A stretch of 64,000 bases of DNA from Streptomyces tauricus. GTDB lineage: Bacteria; Actinomycetota; Actinomycetes; Streptomycetales; Streptomycetaceae. Positions 59,385-64,000 of this stretch are shown here, piece after piece. Below the pieces are notes generated by a model. The model did no database searches, was not told the origin of the DNA, and was given only the letters and a program-made list of their open reading frames with translations. Each line of letters starts with the position of its first letter. The first letter of the stretch is position 1. The position numbers and the translations under genes were made by a program. The stretch covers positions 1 to 64,000 of the forward strand of contig NZ_BMVY01000024.1 in assembly GCF_014650955.1 (NCBI RefSeq). Direction: 5' to 3'.

Positions 59385-60136
59385 CGACCCCAGCCCACCT
59401 GACGATCCCTCCCCCTGGCCCCCTCCTCTCCGTACGCGACCTCGTCGTACGCCACGGCCCCCGCACGGCCGTGGACCGCGTCTCCTTCGACATCGCGCCC
59501 GGCGAGACCCTGGGACTCGTCGGCCCCTCGGGCTGCGGCAAGTCCTCCACGGCCATGGCCGTGCTCCAGCTCCGCCGCCCCGACGCGGGCGAGGTGTGGT
59601 TCGACGGACAGGAACTCACGTCGCTCGACGAACGGCGGCTGCGACCGCTGAGACCGGCGATGCAACCGGTGTTCCAGGACCCGTACGGCTCCCTCAGCCC
59701 CCGCCACCGCATCCGGGAGGCGATCGCGGAACCCCTCCGCGTACAGGGCCGCTGGGACCGGGTGAGCGGCCCCGCCCGGGTGGCCGAGCTGCTGGAACAG
59801 GTCGGCCTCGACCCCTCCCACGGCGACCGGCGTCCGCACGAGCTGTCCGGCGGCCAGTGCCAGCGCGCCGGTGTGGCCCGCGCGTTGGCGAGCGACCCGA
59901 AGCTGCTGGTGCTCGACGAACCGGTCTCCGCACTCGACCCGTCGCTGCGCGCGGGCGTCCTCAACCTGCTGGCCGAACTCCAGGAGCGCCTCGGCCTCGG
60001 CTACCTCTTCATCTGCCACGACATGGCGGTCGTAGGCCACTTCTGCGACCGGGTCGCCGAGATGCGCGACGGCCGGATCCTCAGGACGACGGCTTCCCCT
60101 GCGGTCCCGGCACCCCGGCTTCCGCCGCCGCGATGA
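59381..60136 (+). CDS. ABC transporter ATPase (NikE/DppF type)
   Basis: Second ATPase of the importer, 251 residues. Walker A GLVGPSGCGKSSTAM, PVFQDPYGSLSPR (Q-loop), signature ELSGGQCQRAGVARAL, Walker B LLVLDEPVSALDPSL, switch CHDMAVV. It lacks the Cys-rich C-terminal extension of its partner and ends in Pro/Arg-rich residues. ATG 59381 overlaps the previous stop (ATGA). The last 56 bp overlap the 3' end of the convergent TetR gene. Confidence 0.92.
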   Translation: MTTPAHLTIPPPGPLLSVRDLVVRHGPRTAVDRVSFDIAPGETLGLVGPSGCGKSSTAMAVLQLRRPDAGEVWFDGQELTSLDERRLRPLRPAMQPVFQDPYGSLSPRHRIREAIAEPLRVQGRWDRVSGPARVAELLEQVGLDPSHGDRRPHELSGGQCQRAGVARALASDPKLLVLDEPVSALDPSLRAGVLNLLAELQERLGLGYLFICHDMAVVGHFCDRVAEMRDGRILRTTASPAVPAPRLPPPR

Positions 60137-60701
60137 CCTTCCGCAGGCCCTCGGTGAGTTCGCCGGCGTCGACCGCGGTCTCGGGGTCGAAGGTCCACTG
60201 CGCGATGAGCCCCATCATCAGGGTCATGTAGAACTTGCCCAGGGTGTCGACGTCGTCCTCGGACACGTCCTCCTCCGCGCCGCCCATCAGCATCGGGATG
60301 ATGCCGCGCGCCCCTTCGCGCTGGGCCTTCGCGAGATGGGCGCGCACCCCGGGCAGCTTGTCGCCCATGGCCACGATCTCCATGCTGAGATGCCAGGGCG
60401 AGCCCGGGGTGCGCATGGTCGCGATGACGTTCTGCCAGACCTCGTGGAACCGCTCCAGCGAACCGGGCTCCGAACCTGCCGCCCGCTGCCGTTCCCCAGC
60501 GCCGTCGAAGTCGTCGGAGACCCCCTCGACGATGGAGATGTACGCCTCCGCTAGCAGCGTGTCCTTCGACCCGTAGTGGTAGCCGATCGACGCCAGGTTC
60601 GTCCCCGACTCCTTGACGATGTCGCGCGCGGTCGTCCGCGCGAAGCCCTTCTCCAGCAGGCAGCGCTTGGCGCCTTCGAGCAGATCCTCACGGTGTCCCA
60701 T
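60081..60701 (-). CDS. TetR-family regulator of the adjacent MFS exporter
   Basis: Regulator of 206 residues. The DNA-binding domain is REDLLEGAKRCLLEKGFARTTARDIVKESGTNLASIGYHYGSKDTLLAEAY, followed by a ligand domain with WQNVIATMRTPGSPWHLSMEIVAM. ATG 60701 gives MGHREDLLEGAK, the common family start; a GTG at 60710 has GGAGG only 4 nt before it. It is divergent from the MFS exporter gene, so repression of that gene and itself is likely. Confidence 0.9.
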   Translation of the reverse strand: MGHREDLLEGAKRCLLEKGFARTTARDIVKESGTNLASIGYHYGSKDTLLAEAYISIVEGVSDDFDGAGERQRAAGSEPGSLERFHEVWQNVIATMRTPGSPWHLSMEIVAMGDKLPGVRAHLAKAQREGARGIIPMLMGGAEEDVSEDDVDTLGKFYMTLMMGLIAQWTFDPETAVDAGELTEGLRKVIAAAEAGVPGPQGKPSS

Positions 60702-60738
60702 GCCGGTCACCCTACCTCCGGGACAGACAACCGTCCCA

Positions 60739-60780
60739 GACGTACGTATTAGACAGACGTACTAGACAACTGTTTATTAC
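60739..60780. promoter_or_regulatory. Candidate operator between TetR and MFS genes
   Basis: AT-rich segment with GACGTAC twice (60739-60745, 60756-60762), interleaved with TAGACAG and TAGACAAC, ending in TTTATTAC. It is the only promoter-like DNA in the 97-bp divergent gap and the expected TetR binding site. Confidence 0.45.
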
Positions 60781-60798
60781 GTCCGTACAGTCCGGGCC

Positions 60799-62391
60799 AT
60801 GACGAACCCGCCGCACCCGAGCGCCGACTCCGCACCCCCTGCCGGCCCCTCCGGACTGTCCGGCCCCTCCGGACCCCGGGCCGGCCGCCGCGAATGGACC
60901 GCGCTCGGCGTCCTGATGCTGCCGCTGCTCCTGGTGTCCATGGACGTCTCCGTCCTCTACTTCGCGATCCCCCAGATCAGCGCGGACCTGGAGCCGAGCG
61001 GCACCCAGCAGCTGTGGATCTTCGACATGTACGCCTTCGTGCTGGCCGGACTGCTGATGACGATGGGCTCGATCGGCGACCGCGTCGGCCGCCGCAAGCT
61101 CCTCCTCGTCGGCGCCGCCGCCTTCGGGGCCGCCTCACTGGTCGCCGCGTACGCGAACAGCCCGGAGACGCTGATCGCGGCCCGCGCGGTGCTCGGCATC
61201 GGCGGCGCCACCCTGATGCCGTCCACCCTGGCGATGATCCGCACGCTCTTCACGGACCCCGGCCAGCGCGCCAAGGCGATCGGCATGTGGTCCGCGGTGA
61301 TGACGGGCGGTGTCGCGCTCGGCTCGGTGATGAGCGGCGTCCTCGTCGAACACTTCTGGTGGGGCTCGGTGTTCCTGGTGAACCTGCCCGCGATGGCACT
61401 GCTGCTGCTCCTCGGCCCGTTCCTCCTCCCGGAGTCCAGGAACCCGGCACCGGGCCGCTTCGACCTGCTGAGCGTGCCGCTCTCCATGGCGGCCGTCCTG
61501 CCGGTGATCTACGGCATCAAGGAGATCCCCTCGCAGGGCTGGAACGTCCGTTACGTCGTCTCCGTGACCGTCGGCCTGCTCTTCGCCGCGCTGTTCGTCC
61601 ACCGCCAGCGGACCGCCGCGTCACCGATGCTGCCGCCCACGCTCTTCCGCGGCCGGGGCTTCTCACCCGCCGTCGCACTGAACCTGCTGTCGTCGTTCGC
61701 CATGATGGGCTCGGCGTACTTCACCACGCAGTACCTCCAGTCGGTGCTCGGCAAGAGCTCCATGGAGGCCGCGCTGTGGGCCCTGCTGCCCACGGTGCTG
61801 GTCGGTGTCGCCGCTCCGGTCGCCGCGCGGCTCGTACAACGGGGCGTGAACCGGGCGTACGTCGTCGCGGGCGGCTTCGTCTTCGCCGCCTGCGGATACG
61901 GGATGCTCACGGTCGCCGGTACGGACTCGATGTGGCTGGTGCTCGCGGCGGCGGGCGTCATCGCCGCGGGAATCGTCACCGTGATGTCCCAGATGATGGA
62001 CCTGGCGCTGGGCACCGTACCGGCTCCGCGGGCGGGGACCGCGTCGTCGGTCCTGGAGACCGGGGCGGAGTTCGGTGGGGCGCTGGGGATGGCGCTGCTG
62101 GGGTCGATCGGTACGGCGGTGTACCGGCACGAGATGCCGGCCTCCGCGTCGGGTGGGGCGCGCGAGACGCTCGGCGCGGCGCTCGCCGAGGCCCGGCTTC
62201 CGCCCGGCCGGGCGGGCGAATCGCTGGCGTCGGCGGCGCGAGACGCGTTCACGAGCGGGATGCAGGCGGCGGCGGTCGCGGGGACGCTGCTTCTGCTGGC
62301 CGCGTCAGCGCTGGCCGCGACGACGCTGCGCGAGCTATGCCCCCAAAACCCGGATCCCGCCCCCGCCGCCCCTACCCATTCCCGTCACTAA
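60799..62391 (+). CDS. MFS exporter, DHA2 (14-helix) type
   Basis: Drug:H+ antiporter-like exporter of 530 residues. After a Pro/Gly/Ser N-terminus come about 14 membrane helices with VSMDVSVLYFAIPQISADL at helix 1, motif A (GDRVGRRKLLLVGAAAFG) and motif C-like AVMTGGVALGSVMSGVLVEHFWWG. Similar to SmvA/QacA-type efflux proteins; substrate unknown. The last dozen codons (PAPAAPTHSRH) lie inside a dispersed family B repeat. Divergent from the TetR gene. Confidence 0.92.
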   Translation: MTNPPHPSADSAPPAGPSGLSGPSGPRAGRREWTALGVLMLPLLLVSMDVSVLYFAIPQISADLEPSGTQQLWIFDMYAFVLAGLLMTMGSIGDRVGRRKLLLVGAAAFGAASLVAAYANSPETLIAARAVLGIGGATLMPSTLAMIRTLFTDPGQRAKAIGMWSAVMTGGVALGSVMSGVLVEHFWWGSVFLVNLPAMALLLLLGPFLLPESRNPAPGRFDLLSVPLSMAAVLPVIYGIKEIPSQGWNVRYVVSVTVGLLFAALFVHRQRTAASPMLPPTLFRGRGFSPAVALNLLSSFAMMGSAYFTTQYLQSVLGKSSMEAALWALLPTVLVGVAAPVAARLVQRGVNRAYVVAGGFVFAACGYGMLTVAGTDSMWLVLAAAGVIAAGIVTVMSQMMDLALGTVPAPRAGTASSVLETGAEFGGALGMALLGSIGTAVYRHEMPASASGGARETLGAALAEARLPPGRAGESLASAARDAFTSGMQAAAVAGTLLLLAASALAATTLRELCPQNPDPAPAAPTHSRH

Positions 62392-62417
62392 CGCAGGGGC
62401 TCCGCCCCCGCACCCCC
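62356..62417. repeat. Dispersed repeat family B copy overlapping the MFS stop
   Basis: CCGCCGCCCCTACCC, then CCGTCACTAA and the GGGGCTCCGCCCC hairpin. The TAA is the exporter's stop codon, so the repeat supplies the protein's C-terminus and possibly its terminator. Confidence 0.8.
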
Positions 62418-62418
62418 A

Positions 62419-62559
62419 TTGCGCAGTTCCCCGCGCCCCTAAAAACCACCCAGGGGCGCTTGCTTTCAGGGGGCGCGGGGAACGGCGCAGTCTTTTCGCC
62501 TTTAGGGGCGCGGGGAACGGCGCAGTCTTTTGTCTTTAGGGGCGCGGGGAACGGCGCAA
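62419..62559. repeat. Family A repeat cluster
   Basis: One copy in inverse orientation at about 62419-62441, then three direct copies (core GGGGCGCGGGGAACGGCGC) at about 62468, 62504 and 62538, 34-36 bp apart and separated by CTTT-rich spacers. No gene is present between the exporter and serA. Confidence 0.85.
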
Positions 62560-62653
62560 TCCTTGAGGCCCGCCCGCCCCCCGAAGCCGCAGACGGACGA
62601 CGGGGGCGGGGGTCCGGGGGCGGCAGCCCCCCCCCCGGGGGACGGGGTCGGTG

Positions 62654-64000
62654 TCAGGCCAGGTTGACCGAACGCGCCTGCGTCGCGCCGATCTCTTCCG
62701 CCAGCTCCGTCAGGACCGGCTGCGGAACCGTGTCGTCCACCGTAAGAACGGCGAGCGCCTCGCCACCGACATCCGCCCGGGCAACCTGCATACCCGCGAT
62801 GTTGATCCCCGCCTCACCGAGGATCCGGCCGAGCGCACCGACCACACCGGGACGGTCGGCGTAGTTGAGGACGACCATGTGATCGGCGAGCGCCAGATCC
62901 ACGTCGTACTCACCGACGGCGACGATCTTCTGGTGGTGCTTGGGACCGGCGAGCGTACCGGAGACCGAGACCTCCTGGCCGTCGCTGAGGGTGCCGCGCA
63001 CCGTGACCACGTTCCGGTGGTCCGAGGACTCCGAGCTGGTCGTCAGCCGTACCTCGACGCCACGCTCCTGCGCGAACAGCGGGGCGTTGACGTACGACAC
63101 GGTCTCGTCGACGACGTCCTCGAAGACGCCCTTGAGCGCGGAGAGTTCGAGCACCTTGACGTCGTGCTGGGTGATCTCGCCGTACACCTCGACGTCGAGG
63201 CGGACCGCGACCTCGCCCGCGAGCGCGGTGAAGATACGGCCGAGCTTCTCGGCGAGCGGCAGACCCGGCTTGACGTCCTCGGCGATGACCCCGCCCTGGA
63301 CGTTCACCGCGTCCGGGACCAGCTCACCGGCGAGGGCGAGCCGCACCGAGCGGGCGACGGCGATGCCGGCCTTCTCCTGTGCCTCGTCCGTGGACGCGCC
63401 GAGGTGCGGGGTGCAGACGACCTGGTCGAGCTCGAAGAGCGGGGAGTCCGTGCAGGGCTCCTTCGCGTACACGTCGAGGCCGGCGCCGGCGACCCGGCCC
63501 TCCTTGAGCGCGGAGTACAGCGCGACCTCGTCGACGATCCCGCCGCGCGCGGCGTTGACGATCCGCACGGACGGCTTGACCTTGTGCAGCGCCTCGTCGC
63601 CGATGAGACCGAGGGTCTCGGGCGTCTTCGGCAGGTGGACGGTGATGAAGTCGGAGACTTCGAGCAGCTCGTCCAGCGAGAGGACCTTGACGCCCATCTG
63701 CGCGGCTCGCGCGGGCTGTACGTAGGGGTCGTAGGCGACGACCTTCATACCGAAGGCCGACATGCGCTGGGCGACGAGCGCGCCGATACGGCCGAGGCCC
63801 ACGACACCGAGGGTCTTCTCCGCGAGCTCGACACCCGTGTACTTGCTGCGCTTCCACTCGCCGTTCTTCAGGGCCGTGTTGGCCTGCGGAATGTGGCGGG
63901 CGGTGGCGAGCAGCAGGCCGCAGGCCAGCTCGGCCGCGGTCACGATGTTCGACGTGGGGGCGTTGACGACCATGACGCCGGCCTTGGTGGCGGCGGAGAC
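62654..64000 (-). CDS. serA: D-3-phosphoglycerate dehydrogenase, 5' end outside the window
   Basis: First enzyme of serine synthesis, oxidising 3-phosphoglycerate to 3-phosphohydroxypyruvate. The visible 448 codons begin in SAATKAGVMVVNAPTSN and include the NAD motif LGVVGLGRIGALVAQRM, RIVNAARGGIVDE with the catalytic Arg nearby, and the active-site His in VVCTPHLGASTDEA. The ASB-type intervening domain (about 180 residues) and a C-terminal ACT domain (VVLNYADRPGVVGALGRILGEAGINIAGMQVA) follow, as in the long actinobacterial form regulated by serine. The start codon lies beyond the right edge. Confidence 0.95.
   Translation of the reverse strand, partial: VSAATKAGVMVVNAPTSNIVTAAELACGLLLATARHIPQANTALKNGEWKRSKYTGVELAEKTLGVVGLGRIGALVAQRMSAFGMKVVAYDPYVQPARAAQMGVKVLSLDELLEVSDFITVHLPKTPETLGLIGDEALHKVKPSVRIVNAARGGIVDEVALYSALKEGRVAGAGLDVYAKEPCTDSPLFELDQVVCTPHLGASTDEAQEKAGIAVARSVRLALAGELVPDAVNVQGGVIAEDVKPGLPLAEKLGRIFTALAGEVAVRLDVEVYGEITQHDVKVLELSALKGVFEDVVDETVSYVNAPLFAQERGVEVRLTTSSESSDHRNVVTVRGTLSDGQEVSVSGTLAGPKHHQKIVAVGEYDVDLALADHMVVLNYADRPGVVGALGRILGEAGINIAGMQVARADVGGEALAVLTVDDTVPQPVLTELAEEIGATQARSVNLA

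Noticed and set aside
62468..62559. CRISPR-like array of three direct repeats
   Set aside because: Spacers of only 11-13 bp with similar CTTT sequence; this is local duplication of a dispersed repeat.
1..64000. tRNA or rRNA genes
   Set aside because: I saw no cloverleaf-like pattern or conserved rRNA sequence, though I could not run a search tool.

Overview
The window is chromosomal DNA of a streptomycete. GC content is very high, GTG and TTG starts are common, genes overlap by 4 bp at many junctions, and several gene types are close to Streptomyces hallmarks: a cvnABCD conservon, an XRE/DUF397 pair with a divergent anti-sigma-like kinase, an AccB/AccE carboxylase pair, SARP and PucR regulators, and Tat or lipoprotein exports. 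Gene order (conservon, accE-accB, cimA, urease, ilvE, leuB, proline catabolism, serA at the far end) is that of the conserved chromosomal core. Blocks of accessory genes lie between the core genes.

Layout. 1-5.1 kb: conservon cvnABCD ending in a strong terminator. 5.2-7.1 kb: ATP-binding regulator, divergent XRE regulator and DUF397 protein. 7.1-8.9 kb: acyl-CoA carboxylase epsilon and beta subunits; an Ile in the specificity segment points to acetyl-CoA. 9-22.5 kb: secreted enzymes and small proteins (PL8 lyase, small peptidase-like protein, YceI, YdeI-like, acetyltransferase-like, trypsin, TPM-like membrane protein, GH3 and divergent GH30-ricin). 22.5-33.3 kb: branched-chain amino acid and nitrogen genes (cimA with a candidate attenuator, agmatine deiminase, urease structural genes without accessory genes, ilvE, leuB). 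33.4-40 kb: Tat-lipoprotein metallophosphatase, a 42-aa protein, and P5C dehydrogenase, proline dehydrogenase and a divergent PucR regulator for proline degradation. 40-48.6 kb: a 2861-aa SpvB/FG-GAP/RHS protein with a C-terminal nuclease-like domain and terminal membrane helix. 48.9-54.2 kb: a frameshifted SARP regulator and a divergent FAD monooxygenase that share an ordered array of SARP-type repeats. 54.2-60.1 kb: HAD hydrolase, then a four-gene Opp/Nik-type ABC importer behind a Zur-like box. 60.1-62.4 kb: TetR regulator and divergent MFS exporter. 62.6 kb to the end: serA, cut by the window edge.

Intergenic DNA carries two or three dispersed repeat families. Family A has the core GGGGCGCGGGGAACTGCGC, family B contains GGGGGCTCCGCCCCC, and a third contains TCCGGCGTTTGAGGAC. 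They sit mostly at gene ends, some as perfect inverted pairs, and one copy encodes the C-terminus of the MFS exporter.

Most noteworthy: the tail-anchored RHS protein with no adjacent immunity gene; the SARP gene broken at a 22-bp tandem duplication beside its putative operator; the Zur-like box in front of an Opp-type importer; the cimA leader peptide with tandem rare Ile codons followed by a terminator; a duplicated, diverged 3' end of the proline dehydrogenase gene; and the accessory-less urease with a Cys-to-Val flap change.
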